Assembly (NCBI GenBank): GCA_016196825.1
Contig: JACPWY010000072.1
Coordinates: 62,001-126,000 of the forward strand
Direction: 5' to 3'
DNA: 64,000 bases
Source: Deltaproteobacteria bacterium
GTDB lineage: Bacteria; Bdellovibrionota; FAC87; UBA2466
The notes under the pieces are model-generated. The model made no database searches. It was not told where the DNA came from and was given only the letters and a program-made list of their open reading frames with translations. The translations under genes were made by a program, and so were the position numbers. Shown here in pieces: positions 8,139 through 16,559 of this stretch. Position 1 is the stretch's first letter. Each line of letters begins with the position of its first letter.

Positions 8139-9122
8139 ATGATTCTAGTCACGGGTGGAACCGGTTTTATCGGCGGGGCGGTGGTGCGGGCCCTGGTGGC
8201 ACGCCGTGAGCGCGTCCGCACACTCGACAATGACTGGCGTGGGTCGCGGGCGAGTCTTTCGGACATCGCGGAAAAAATCGAAATCGTGAATGGTGACATC
8301 CGGGATCCCTTGGTAGTGTTTGAAGCGAGTCGCGGTGTTAAGAGCGTAATTCATTTAGCTGCCGTGAACGGCACGGAAAATTTTTACAACCGACCTGACC
8401 TGGTGCTTGAGGTAGGGGTCAAGGGGATCGTGAATGTGATCGACGCCGCCCGCGCCAGCGGCGTTGAAAATCTTTTCGTCATGTCGACCTCCGAGGTTTA
8501 TCAGACGGCGCCGATTGTTCCGACCGATGAGAGCGCGCCGATGGTAGTGCCTGATCCGTTGAACCCGCGCTACAGCTACGGTTCGAGCAAGATCATCAGT
8601 GAGATGCTGGCGCTGCATGCTTCAAAAATTGCGCGCACATGCGTGGTGCGGCCGCACAATGTCTATGGGCCGCGCATGGGGTTTGAACATGTGATTCCGC
8701 AATTCGTGGGTCGGATGCTCCCTCTGATGAAATCGAGCGGAACGATTCGATTTCCAATTCAGGGGACCGGTACGGAGACACGATCATTTTGTCACATAGA
8801 CGATTTTGTGAGGGGTTTTTTGGTTGTTTTCGATCGAGGCGAAAATCGGAACATCTATCACGTGGGGTCCGAAGAGGAGACGTCCGTCTGCACTTTAGCT
8901 GAGAAGATTGCACGCTATTTCGGGCGTGAGATAGAGATCCAAACGACTCCCCTCACTCAAGGAAGCACCCCACGTCGGTGCCCGAATATTGGAAAAATTA
9001 AAAAACTGGGGTTCAAACCTCAGATCTCATTAGACGAGGGTCTCCAGTCGACCATCGCCTGGTATGAGAAGAACCAACCGCCTGCAACAAGGAGCGAAGA
9101 ACATGTCATGGCCCAAACCTAA
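8139..9122 (+). CDS. Extended SDR NAD-dependent epimerase/dehydratase
   Basis: 327 residues. It opens with the NAD-binding GGTGFIG and has the extended-SDR catalytic Ser/Thr segment (MSTSEVY) and the YGSSK (YxxxK) active site. The VRPHNVYGP and HIDDFVRG segments are typical of UDP-glucose 4-epimerase/dTDP-glucose dehydratase-like enzymes. It acts on nucleotide sugars in the cytoplasm; the reaction cannot be fixed further. The methyltransferase gene begins inside its 3' end, so the two form an operon with a 20-bp overlap. Confidence 0.9.
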   Translation: MILVTGGTGFIGGAVVRALVARRERVRTLDNDWRGSRASLSDIAEKIEIVNGDIRDPLVVFEASRGVKSVIHLAAVNGTENFYNRPDLVLEVGVKGIVNVIDAARASGVENLFVMSTSEVYQTAPIVPTDESAPMVVPDPLNPRYSYGSSKIISEMLALHASKIARTCVVRPHNVYGPRMGFEHVIPQFVGRMLPLMKSSGTIRFPIQGTGTETRSFCHIDDFVRGFLVVFDRGENRNIYHVGSEEETSVCTLAEKIARYFGREIEIQTTPLTQGSTPRRCPNIGKIKKLGFKPQISLDEGLQSTIAWYEKNQPPATRSEEHVMAQT

Positions 9123-10419
9123 AAAGCTCAGCATTGGGAGTCACGGCAGCGTAGTGGTGGATGAATGCCAGGTCTGCGCCTCGACGGATTTGAAATCGAT
9201 CTTGTTTGTCGGATTCCTTCCGCCCGTGAATACCATGCAGCCTATCGGAACCCGGCCGCAGGAGCAGCCTAGCTATCCGGCTGAAGTGCTGATGTGCCAG
9301 AGGTGCAAGCTGGCGCAGATCGGGCTCATCGTGGATCCCAATATCCTTTTCCCGCCCCACTACGCCTATACGAGCGGCACCACGAAGATTCTGCGGGAGA
9401 ATTTCACGCAGATGTACGAGGAGGTGATGAGCTCCTATCCGCTGAAAAAGGATGATTTAGTCGTTGATATTGGCGGCAATGACGGCACGCTCCTGAGTAA
9501 TTTTCAAGCCAATCACAGGGTCTTCTGCATCGAGCCGACTAATGCGGGTCTGCTGGCCCGAAACCGAGGCATCGAAACGCTGACGGCGTTCTTTGACGCC
9601 GAGGCGGTGAACCATACGCTGAAAGAAAAAGGAAAAGCGAAGCTCATCACGATCACCAACTGCTTCGCCCATATGGAGGATGTGCACACGGTCGTTGAGG
9701 GGGTGATGAACCTTCTCACCGATGACGGTATTTTCCTGACCGAGTCTCACTACCTTCTGCCGCTCGTTGAGACAGTGCAGTACGACACAGTTTACCACGA
9801 GCATCTGCGCTACTACTCAGTCGAGAGTCTCAAGTACCTGCTCGAGATGCACGGCCTTGAGATCATCCGAGCGAAACGAATCCCGACTCACGGGGGAAGC
9901 GTGCGCGTCTATTCAGCCCGCAAGGGAAAGTATCCGGTCGATGGAAGTGTCGCTGAGCTTCTCAGAGCCGAGAAGGTCGGACTCAGCGACGAAGCCCTTT
10001 CGAAGTTCAAAGAGGCTGTCGTGAATTCCAAGCTCGGACTGCATGCGCTTCTCAAAGACATCAAGGCCAAGGGGGAGCGAGTCTACGCCGTGGGCGCTCC
10101 ATCGCGGGCGGCGACTCTAGTAAACTACGTTGGACTCGACGCGGGAATTCTCGATTGCGTCTTGGAGATTAAGGGCTCCTACAAGATCGATAAGTACATG
10201 CCGGGCACGGTCGTGCCGGTGTTTGAAGAGTCGCGGCTCTTCACCGATCAGCCCGAGTACGCGTTGATGCTCTCCTGGCACATCGCCGATGAGCTGATGC
10301 CGAAGCTGATCAGTAAAGGCTATAAAGGAAAATTCATCGTGCCACTTCCGGTGCCAAAGGTGGTTGCACGCCAGCATTGGATGGCTCGGACCGACTCCTA
10401 TGTCGACAAAACGCTCTAA
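9103..10419 (+). CDS. SAM-dependent sugar C-methyltransferase with zinc-binding N-terminus
   Basis: 438 residues. The reading frame extends upstream to 9064, but ATG 9103 is preceded by a GGAG site at the right distance. Two Cys pairs near the N-terminus (CQVC, CQRC) form the putative zinc-binding domain of TylC3/NovU-type C-methyltransferases. A Rossmann SAM domain follows (VVDIGGNDGTLL), then the HEHLRYYS segment typical of the family, and a C-terminal domain. These enzymes methylate deoxy-keto sugars on NDP carriers. With the epimerase and dehydrogenase next to it, it probably makes a branched or methylated sugar for the surface glycan. Confidence 0.88.
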   Translation: MSWPKPKKLSIGSHGSVVVDECQVCASTDLKSILFVGFLPPVNTMQPIGTRPQEQPSYPAEVLMCQRCKLAQIGLIVDPNILFPPHYAYTSGTTKILRENFTQMYEEVMSSYPLKKDDLVVDIGGNDGTLLSNFQANHRVFCIEPTNAGLLARNRGIETLTAFFDAEAVNHTLKEKGKAKLITITNCFAHMEDVHTVVEGVMNLLTDDGIFLTESHYLLPLVETVQYDTVYHEHLRYYSVESLKYLLEMHGLEIIRAKRIPTHGGSVRVYSARKGKYPVDGSVAELLRAEKVGLSDEALSKFKEAVVNSKLGLHALLKDIKAKGERVYAVGAPSRAATLVNYVGLDAGILDCVLEIKGSYKIDKYMPGTVVPVFEESRLFTDQPEYALMLSWHIADELMPKLISKGYKGKFIVPLPVPKVVARQHWMARTDSYVDKTL

Positions 10420-10966
10420 GAGCTCTCAGGAGAAAGACGAAATTCGAGACCCTCGCGTGGGACCGAAGACAACTCTCCTTAAGACGCCGTGGTGTGATCT
10501 CGTCGAAATGCGCGCTAATATCGATGACGGCCATGGCGAGCAGGCGTTTTACGCCATCGAGTCCAATGATTATCTCGGGGTTGTTGCTGTCACACCACAG
10601 GGGCTGTACCCACTTGTGCACCAACTGCGGCCCGTAGCAGGCTTTGTGACCTGCGAGCTTCCAGCAGGAACGGTCGAGACCGGCGAGACTCCAGAGGCCG
10701 CTGCTCGTCGGGAGATGTTGGAAGAGACGGGGCTTCGTGTGCGCAAATTGACGAAACTTGGCACCCACTGCTCCGACTCAGGCCGGCTCACAAACCGCAT
10801 TCACAGTTTTTTCGCGGAGACAGATTCACCGGATCCCAATTTCAAACCGGAACCGGGTCTCACGGTCGAATATGTCAGTAAATCCGAGCTCATTCGGCGC
10901 GTGAAATTGGGGGAGATCCACCAGTTGCTCCACGTAGGCGCCGTCCTATTGGCGCTTTTGGATTAG
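10400..10966 (+). CDS. NUDIX hydrolase
   Basis: 188 residues from ATG 10400; the longer frame from 10364 lies in the methyltransferase gene. The full Nudix box is present (G-x5-E-x7-REMLEETG, about residues 80-102), so it hydrolyses a nucleoside diphosphate linked to another group. It has an N-terminal strand-rich domain like that of ADP-ribose pyrophosphatases, an assignment that is only tentative. It overlaps the methyltransferase gene by 20 bp, so it belongs to the sugar operon and may clear nucleotide-sugar by-products. Confidence 0.87.
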   Translation: MSTKRSKSSQEKDEIRDPRVGPKTTLLKTPWCDLVEMRANIDDGHGEQAFYAIESNDYLGVVAVTPQGLYPLVHQLRPVAGFVTCELPAGTVETGETPEAAARREMLEETGLRVRKLTKLGTHCSDSGRLTNRIHSFFAETDSPDPNFKPEPGLTVEYVSKSELIRRVKLGEIHQLLHVGAVLLALLD

Positions 10967-10991
10967 GGTGCTCGCACGGTGGAAGTCGGCG

Positions 10992-11006
10992 ATGTATCCG
11001 ATACAT
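10992..11006. repeat. 7-bp inverted repeat after the NUDIX gene
   Basis: ATGTATC and GATACAT face each other across one base, 25 nt after the NUDIX stop and about 35 nt ahead of the next candidate -35. No clear T-run follows, so an operator is more likely than a terminator. Confidence 0.4.
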
Positions 11007-11041
11007 TTCTCACGTTGATTCCCTCCAAAAGGAATTGCCCA

Positions 11042-11071
11042 TTGAGACACGGCGATGGAACCGGCTAATAC
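11042..11071 (+). promoter_or_regulatory. Candidate promoter close to the start of the 281-residue gene
   Basis: TTGAGA (11042-11047, 5 of 6 matches), an 18-bp spacer and a weaker TAATAC (11066-11071), ending 7 nt before the ATG at 11079. There is no Shine-Dalgarno sequence, so the message would be almost leaderless. Confidence 0.35.
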
Positions 11072-11078
11072 AGGTCCC

Positions 11079-11924
11079 ATGAAGCTTTACAAACTTGTTG
11101 TGGTGGCTCTGCTCTCCCTCTCCTCTTGGGGGGACATCGGTTTGATCTACCAGCCCTCCGATGGGCGCTACGCCACCGTCTATGAAGACCGAGGCCAGGT
11201 AATCTACCGACGGTGTCTTAACGCCGACATCAACGAGCTCAATCGTCGGTGCCAGATGCCCGCAGGCCAACAGCCCTTTCCGCTGGATCAAGGCACGTTC
11301 TCCGTGCGACTGAGAGCTCTATTCAAGGTTCCCGAAAAGTATCAAGGCGTCGATGGACTGGAACAGATTCAGAGAGAGATAGGCTTCTATCAAAACCGCT
11401 TGCAGGACGACCTGTCCGAAACCAACCGTGCCGCGTTTGAGGAAAAGCTGAAGCCCCTCACTGCCGTGCAAAATAGACTTATCGACATCAATTCCACGAT
11501 TCTGGCGTTTCTCAAGGACGGTCGCGATCGCACCATCGAGCACGGTCTCGACGAACATTCCGAATTCATCAAGCTTGCCTACACGCGGTTTCCGATCTGG
11601 TTTGATGGCGAAAAGCGCTGGTATGTGTCCTCCCCGGGCCTTCCCAACCGGGAGATTCGCAATGCGTGTCTCAAGCCCTGGCGCCTAATGAACGGCGGCG
11701 ATCTCTCGGGCACGCCGGTCAATGCCCAACTCCCCGGGCGTCTCGGGATTCTTCAATCGCCCCTGGCCGCGAAGGTGCGCGCCGGCCGCAGCGTTTGGAC
11801 CGGCTACTACAACGACTACGGCAGTCCGGCAGGCGTCATCGGTCGTCCCGCCGACAACGTGCCGAATCTTGAAGTCCTCGCTCCCCCTCACATCAACCTC
11901 ACCGCCATCTGCATCTGGGAGTAG
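11079..11924 (+). CDS. Secreted protein of unknown function
   Basis: 281 residues from ATG 11079, which gives a proper signal peptide (MKLYKLVVVALLSLSSWG). An upstream in-frame ATG at 11055 would spoil it and has no better ribosome site. The mature protein has a Cys-containing N-terminal domain, a central charged helical stretch (about 85-150, coiled-coil-like) and a C-terminal domain rich in Trp, Gly and Pro. No family was recognised. It stands alone between the sugar operon and the LpoB-like pair. Confidence 0.72.
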   Translation: MKLYKLVVVALLSLSSWGDIGLIYQPSDGRYATVYEDRGQVIYRRCLNADINELNRRCQMPAGQQPFPLDQGTFSVRLRALFKVPEKYQGVDGLEQIQREIGFYQNRLQDDLSETNRAAFEEKLKPLTAVQNRLIDINSTILAFLKDGRDRTIEHGLDEHSEFIKLAYTRFPIWFDGEKRWYVSSPGLPNREIRNACLKPWRLMNGGDLSGTPVNAQLPGRLGILQSPLAAKVRAGRSVWTGYYNDYGSPAGVIGRPADNVPNLEVLAPPHINLTAICIWE

Positions 11925-12036
11925 ACCGCATTGTCCCCGGCAATCACTTTCCTTCCGCCTCCGGCGCCGGACGTTGCCCCAACGAAACTACCAATCGCTT
12001 CCATAAACTACCGTGACGCGTCGAGTAGTCTAGCCT

Positions 12037-12066
12037 TTGCCAACCGAACGCGCCGCGCGCTATACT
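12037..12066 (+). promoter_or_regulatory. sigma70-type promoter of the LpoB-like operon
   Basis: TTGCCA (12037-12042) and TATACT (12061-12066) are each one mismatch from consensus, with an 18-bp spacer. The start would fall near 12073, leaving a leader of about 19 nt that contains the ACGGAGG ribosome site before ATG 12092. Confidence 0.62.
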
Positions 12067-12091
12067 AAATCCCTTCCCTAACGGAGGTTCC

Positions 12092-12688
12092 ATGAAGCGC
12101 AGTTTGTTCCTCTTCCCCATCCTTTCTTGGCTCCTCGTTTCCTGCGGTGAGCGCCAATTCACGAAGGGTGAATACGACGATATGTCCGAGGAACGTCATC
12201 TCGATGACAAATTCAATGAAACCGACATGCGCAATATCGCGGATACGATGGTAGCCTCCCTTGCTGGCAGCTGGGTGGTGAAGGACGCGAAGAAGCCACC
12301 TGTCGTTCTCATCACGCTCGTGAAAAATCGCTCCGAAGAGCATATCGACATGAAGAGCATGACCGACAAGCTCCGTGTGAGTCTTGTGAAAAGCGGCAAA
12401 TTTCGATTCACCGAGAAGGAGGTGCGCCAGGAATTGCAGGAGGAGCTCGCCTATCAGGGAGAGTCGGGCTATGTCGATCCGGAGTCGGCCAGGAAGAAGG
12501 GGAAGCAGATCGGCGCTAACTATTTTCTGACCGGAGAGATCACCAGTCGGGTTCAAGAGGTCGGGAGCAAGAAGTACGTGTATTATAAGTGCACCTTCAA
12601 TCTTGTTAACATCGACACAGGAATCCTCGATTGGACCGACGAAAAAGAATTGCGAAAGTATTATCAGAAGCGCTCTGTGGGCTTCTGA
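12092..12688 (+). CDS. LpoB-like penicillin-binding-protein activator lipoprotein
   Basis: 198 residues. A lipobox (LLVSC, Cys about 18) marks an outer-membrane lipoprotein. The folded domain matches the LpoB family pattern: a strand VVLITLVKNRS, a charged helix (MTDKLRVSLVKSGKF) and the C-terminal WTDEKELRK segment. LpoB reaches across the periplasm to activate PBP1b-type peptidoglycan synthases. The start has a strong ACGGAGG site and a good promoter ahead of it. The next lipoprotein gene overlaps its last 58 bp. Confidence 0.82.
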   Translation: MKRSLFLFPILSWLLVSCGERQFTKGEYDDMSEERHLDDKFNETDMRNIADTMVASLAGSWVVKDAKKPPVVLITLVKNRSEEHIDMKSMTDKLRVSLVKSGKFRFTEKEVRQELQEELAYQGESGYVDPESARKKGKQIGANYFLTGEITSRVQEVGSKKYVYYKCTFNLVNIDTGILDWTDEKELRKYYQKRSVGF

Positions 12689-13860
12689 TCCTCGGGTGTG
12701 CGAACTACGCCTCGCGCATCCGCGAGCCCCGCAGTTACATCGAGTTTGGCCGGTATGATGCTGCCATTGAAGATCTGAAAGCGCTCGTAGAGCGTGATGA
12801 CAATGATCGGCTTCTGTACCTCATGGATCTGGGCATCGCCTACCACGCGGCCGGCCTCTACAGCGAGGCGATTGAGACCTTCCTTAAGGCCGACAAGCTG
12901 GCCGAGATCAAAGACTACACGAGCCTTTCGCAGGAAATTGGAAGCTTTATTCTCAACGACAATCTGAAGTTCTACCAGGGGGAGAACTTCGAGAAGGTCT
13001 TGATCAATACCTATCTTGCCATCGATTACACACTCGCCCACCAGTGGGATGATGCGCTGGTGGAGTGTCGGCGGGTGAATCAAAAAATCGATCGGATGAT
13101 CAATGAAGGTGGTCTGCCCTACGAACGAAATGCCTTCGCTAAATATCTCGCGGCCACACTCTTTGAAGCCCGTGGGGAATACAACGACGCGTTTGTCGAT
13201 TACCGACAGCTTTTGAAGTGGAATGTTGATCATCGGTATCTGGCGGAGTCGCTCCTGAGAATGAGCGACCGCCTCAAATCCTCCCAAGAGCTCGCTGAGT
13301 ACAAACAGGAATTTGGAAAGCGGAATTACCGCCTCGACAAGGGTCAGGGGGAGCTTGTCTTGATCCTGGAGCAGGGGAAGAGTCCTTATAAGGTGCCCTA
13401 TGAAGGATTTAATCTCATTCCGCGTTTTCAGAAGAATTACTACTCGAGTCTGAGCGGAGTCTTAAGGGTGGGAGAGCGAACAGCCGAGAGCCACCCCTTT
13501 TTCGACATCGAGCAGGTGGCGATCAAAGAATTGAACGATAAGATCGGGCGCATTATGGCGAAAAAGATTGGGGGCACCGTCGCCAAGGCCGTCATCGCCG
13601 ATCAGATCTACCAACGTGACAAGGCGCTCGGAATCTTAGCTTGGATTGCGATGCGGGCGACCGATCAGGCGGACCTACGGAGTTGGAGCACGTTGCCAGC
13701 CCGTCTCCAGCTTGCCCGGCTTGTCGTTCCGGCTGGACGACACGATGTCAGTCTTGATAGGGTGAGCCTCTCGGGCCATAGGAGCGTGGCCTTTCAATGG
13801 CATAATGTTGTTGTTCAAAGCGGTGAATTGGTTTTCCTCAACTATCGGATGACGGATTGA
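12631..13860 (+). CDS. TPR-like lipoprotein encoded with LpoB (COG3014-like)
   Basis: 409 residues from a TTG at 12631. This start gives a Lys/Arg-rich n-region, a hydrophobic core and lipobox LILGC (Cys about 23); no ATG precedes the lipobox. Helical repeats follow (about 40-220), one with the TPR-like ALVERDDNDRLLYLMDLGIAYH. The C-terminal half is strand-rich. Pairing of such a lipoprotein with an LpoB homologue is familiar from COG3014-type gene pairs, an assignment made from memory. A role with peptidoglycan synthesis is inferred from the 58-bp gene overlap. Confidence 0.7.
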   Translation: MDRRKRIAKVLSEALCGLLILGCANYASRIREPRSYIEFGRYDAAIEDLKALVERDDNDRLLYLMDLGIAYHAAGLYSEAIETFLKADKLAEIKDYTSLSQEIGSFILNDNLKFYQGENFEKVLINTYLAIDYTLAHQWDDALVECRRVNQKIDRMINEGGLPYERNAFAKYLAATLFEARGEYNDAFVDYRQLLKWNVDHRYLAESLLRMSDRLKSSQELAEYKQEFGKRNYRLDKGQGELVLILEQGKSPYKVPYEGFNLIPRFQKNYYSSLSGVLRVGERTAESHPFFDIEQVAIKELNDKIGRIMAKKIGGTVAKAVIADQIYQRDKALGILAWIAMRATDQADLRSWSTLPARLQLARLVVPAGRHDVSLDRVSLSGHRSVAFQWHNVVVQSGELVFLNYRMTD

Positions 13861-16484
13861 TGAAAGAGCTCCCCCCACAATATCTGCCCCAGGATGTGGA
13901 AAAACGGATCTATGAACAATGGATGACGGCCAAGATTTTTGAGGCTAGCGAAACGCATAAGAAAAGTTATACGATCCTCATGCCGCCTCCCAATGTCACC
14001 GGGGTGCTGCACATTGGGCATGCTTTGACATGCACCCTTGAAGACGTCCTCACGCGCTGGAAGCGCATGTTGGGCTTTAATGCCCTTTGGTTGCCCGGGA
14101 CCGATCACGCGGGAATAGCCACGCAGATGGTGGTGGAGCGAAAGCTTTTCTCTGAGGAAAAGAAATCGCGGCACGATCTTGGTCGGGAAGAGTTTTTGAA
14201 GCGGGTGTGGCAGTGGAAGGAGGAGTCGCAGACCACGATTCATTCCCAGATCAAGATGCTCGGCTCGAGCGTGGATTGGACGCGCTTGAGGTTCACGCTG
14301 GATGATCAGGCCTCGCGCGCCGTGCGAGAGTGCTTTGTCCGGTTATTTCATGAGAATTTAATTTATCGCGATGAGGCGATGATCTCGTGGTGCCCGCGGT
14401 GCCGTACAGCGCTGAGTGATCTCGAAGTGAAGTTCGGCGAGCGCAAGGGGAAACTGTGGCACATTCGTTACGCGCTGAAAGGCGATGCGAAAAAGTTTTT
14501 GGTGGTTGCGACGACGCGGCCCGAAACGTTGCTCGGGGATACCGCCGTGGCGGTACACCCCGATGACAAACGGTACAAGGAGTTTCACGGAAAGACCGTG
14601 GTGTTGCCTCTCATGGGACGTGAGATTCCCGTCATCTGCGATGAATACGTCGATAAGGAATTTGGAACCGGGGCGCTCAAGATCACGCCAGGGCACGACC
14701 CTAACGACTACGCTATCGGGAAGAAGCACAAGTTACCGATCCTCACGCTGTTTGATGATGGGGCGAGGATCAATGAGGTCGGCGGAATCTACAAGGGTCT
14801 TTCGCGTGAGAAGGGGCGCGACACAATCGTTGAGGACCTTAAGAAAGCGGGCCTCTTTGAGAAGGAACAGGATCATTCGTCAAATGTGGGCGCCTGCGAT
14901 CGCTGCCAAACTGTCGTCGAGCCGCGCGTGAGTCGGCAATGGTTTGTGAAGGCCGAGGTCCTGGCCGCTCCGGCGATTAAAGCCGTCGAGGATAAGCGGA
15001 TTCGGATCGTCCCCGAGGAGTGGGAAAAGACCTACTTCAATTGGATGCGCAATATCCGCCCCTGGTGCATCAGCCGGCAGCTCTGGTGGGGGCACCGCAT
15101 TCCCGTGTGGTACTGCGGCAGTTGCAGCCATGTGATGTCAGCGACGGAGACGCCCAAGGCGTGTGACAAATGTCGTGGCACGGCTCTGACTCAAGATGAG
15201 GATGTCCTAGACACCTGGTTCAGCTCAGGGCTTTGGCCCCTTTCGACGCTCGGCTGGCCAGATGAGACCGAGGACCTGAAGCGTTTTTATCCGTCGGATG
15301 TGATGGAGACAGGGTTTGACATCCTCTTTTTCTGGGTAGCGCGGATGGTGATGCTCGGGATGCATTTTAAGAAGGAGATCCCCTTTCATACCGTCTATCT
15401 CCATCCGATGGTGCGAGATGAATTTGGTCAGAAGATGTCGAAGACCAAGGGAAACGTAAAGGATCCCCTGGAGATTATCCACACTAAAGGCGCCGATGCG
15501 CTTCGGTTCACGCTGTGTGCGATGGCGGTCCATGGGCGCGATGTGCTTTTGAGCGACGCCCGGATTGAGGGGTACCGAAACTTCGTCAATAAGCTGTGGA
15601 ACGCGACGCGATTTGTAATAATGCATTTTGGGGATGTGACCCGATCCAACGTTCGGCTCACCGACCCCGTAAATGGTTGGATTCTCACGCGTCTGAACGA
15701 GACGAAGCGCGAGATGAATGCACAGCTCGAGCAGTTCCGGTTTGATGAAGCAGCTACTACGCTCTACCATTTTGTCTGGAACGATTATTGCGACTATTTC
15801 ATCGAGTTCATCAAGCGGAAGGGGGAGATCGATTCGCGAAAAGGATTGAAGGATTCTACGGCTCTTGAGGTGCTCGAGGAGATTCTGCGTTTGGCGCACC
15901 CGATCATTCCGTTTGTCACCGAGGAGCTTTGGAGCCATCTGCCGCTTAAGTCCGATGCGAAGTGTGTGGCGGTGGCGCAATATCCTGTGAAGCCCCTCAT
16001 CGGTGATTTCCCAGAAGCTCAGGCACAGGTCGGGAAGATGATCGAAGTGATGAACGCGGTCCGGCGCGTGCGCGGGGAAAACAATGTCGCGAACAACCAA
16101 ACTGTTGAAGTGAGGGTGTTTGCCGAGGAGAAGGTGAAGGCGGTCTTCCGGCCTTTGATGGATTGCTTGGCCGACGTCACCGGCGCCTCTCGTCTGACGC
16201 TACTCGATCCGTCGGAGGAGCTTGCGTTTGCGAATGAAAAGCTCGCGGTGGTGGGATCGATGAACATTCGCGTGGCGCTGCCTCAAGGAGTGGGGGGTGA
16301 TGCGGCCGGCGATGCTCTGCGGGAGTTGCAGGAGGCGCGGGCCGCGCTCAAGAAAGTGACGGAGTTACTTGGAAGGGCGGGCTTTGCGGATAAGGCACCG
16401 GCTGCGGTCGTATTGAAAGAACGCGAGAAAGAGCAGATGCTCCGCGTGCGCATTGAACAGCTCGAAAAGACGACGGGAAAATAG
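13860..16484 (+). CDS. valS: Valyl-tRNA synthetase
   Basis: 874 residues. It charges tRNA-Val in the cytoplasm. HIGH occurs at 51-54 in the context PPPNVTGVLHIGH, the editing (CP1) domain lies in the middle (ATTRPETLLGDTAVAVHP), and KMSKT occurs at about 525-529, close to the adenylate site. The C-terminus ends in a helical arm typical of ValRS. ATG 13860 shares its first base with the upstream TGA, so the gene is coupled to the lipoprotein gene before it; a TTG one codon earlier is less likely. Length fits the family. Confidence 0.98.
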   Translation: MKELPPQYLPQDVEKRIYEQWMTAKIFEASETHKKSYTILMPPPNVTGVLHIGHALTCTLEDVLTRWKRMLGFNALWLPGTDHAGIATQMVVERKLFSEEKKSRHDLGREEFLKRVWQWKEESQTTIHSQIKMLGSSVDWTRLRFTLDDQASRAVRECFVRLFHENLIYRDEAMISWCPRCRTALSDLEVKFGERKGKLWHIRYALKGDAKKFLVVATTRPETLLGDTAVAVHPDDKRYKEFHGKTVVLPLMGREIPVICDEYVDKEFGTGALKITPGHDPNDYAIGKKHKLPILTLFDDGARINEVGGIYKGLSREKGRDTIVEDLKKAGLFEKEQDHSSNVGACDRCQTVVEPRVSRQWFVKAEVLAAPAIKAVEDKRIRIVPEEWEKTYFNWMRNIRPWCISRQLWWGHRIPVWYCGSCSHVMSATETPKACDKCRGTALTQDEDVLDTWFSSGLWPLSTLGWPDETEDLKRFYPSDVMETGFDILFFWVARMVMLGMHFKKEIPFHTVYLHPMVRDEFGQKMSKTKGNVKDPLEIIHTKGADALRFTLCAMAVHGRDVLLSDARIEGYRNFVNKLWNATRFVIMHFGDVTRSNVRLTDPVNGWILTRLNETKREMNAQLEQFRFDEAATTLYHFVWNDYCDYFIEFIKRKGEIDSRKGLKDSTALEVLEEILRLAHPIIPFVTEELWSHLPLKSDAKCVAVAQYPVKPLIGDFPEAQAQVGKMIEVMNAVRRVRGENNVANNQTVEVRVFAEEKVKAVFRPLMDCLADVTGASRLTLLDPSEELAFANEKLAVVGSMNIRVALPQGVGGDAAGDALRELQEARAALKKVTELLGRAGFADKAPAAVVLKEREKEQMLRVRIEQLEKTTGK

Positions 16485-16502
16485 TCTGTCTTAAGACAGA
16501 CT
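16483..16502. repeat. Perfect 20-bp palindrome over the valS stop codon
   Basis: Two 10-nt arms with no spacer (half-site AGTCTGTCTT), starting on the second base of the TAG stop. It is AT-rich in its centre and has no T-run behind it, so it is more likely a protein site or a processing signal than a rho-independent terminator. It lies 57 bp before the lolC/E start. Confidence 0.6.
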
Positions 16503-16559
16503 CTGCAACGGGGAGACGATGGACGTTTCAACAACAAGTGAGATGGCGAGGACTTCCCG

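Noticed and set aside
14880-16100. Minus-strand open frames inside valS, one of 291 codons
   Set aside because: Opposite to the unbroken valyl-tRNA synthetase gene; the translation shows no family pattern.
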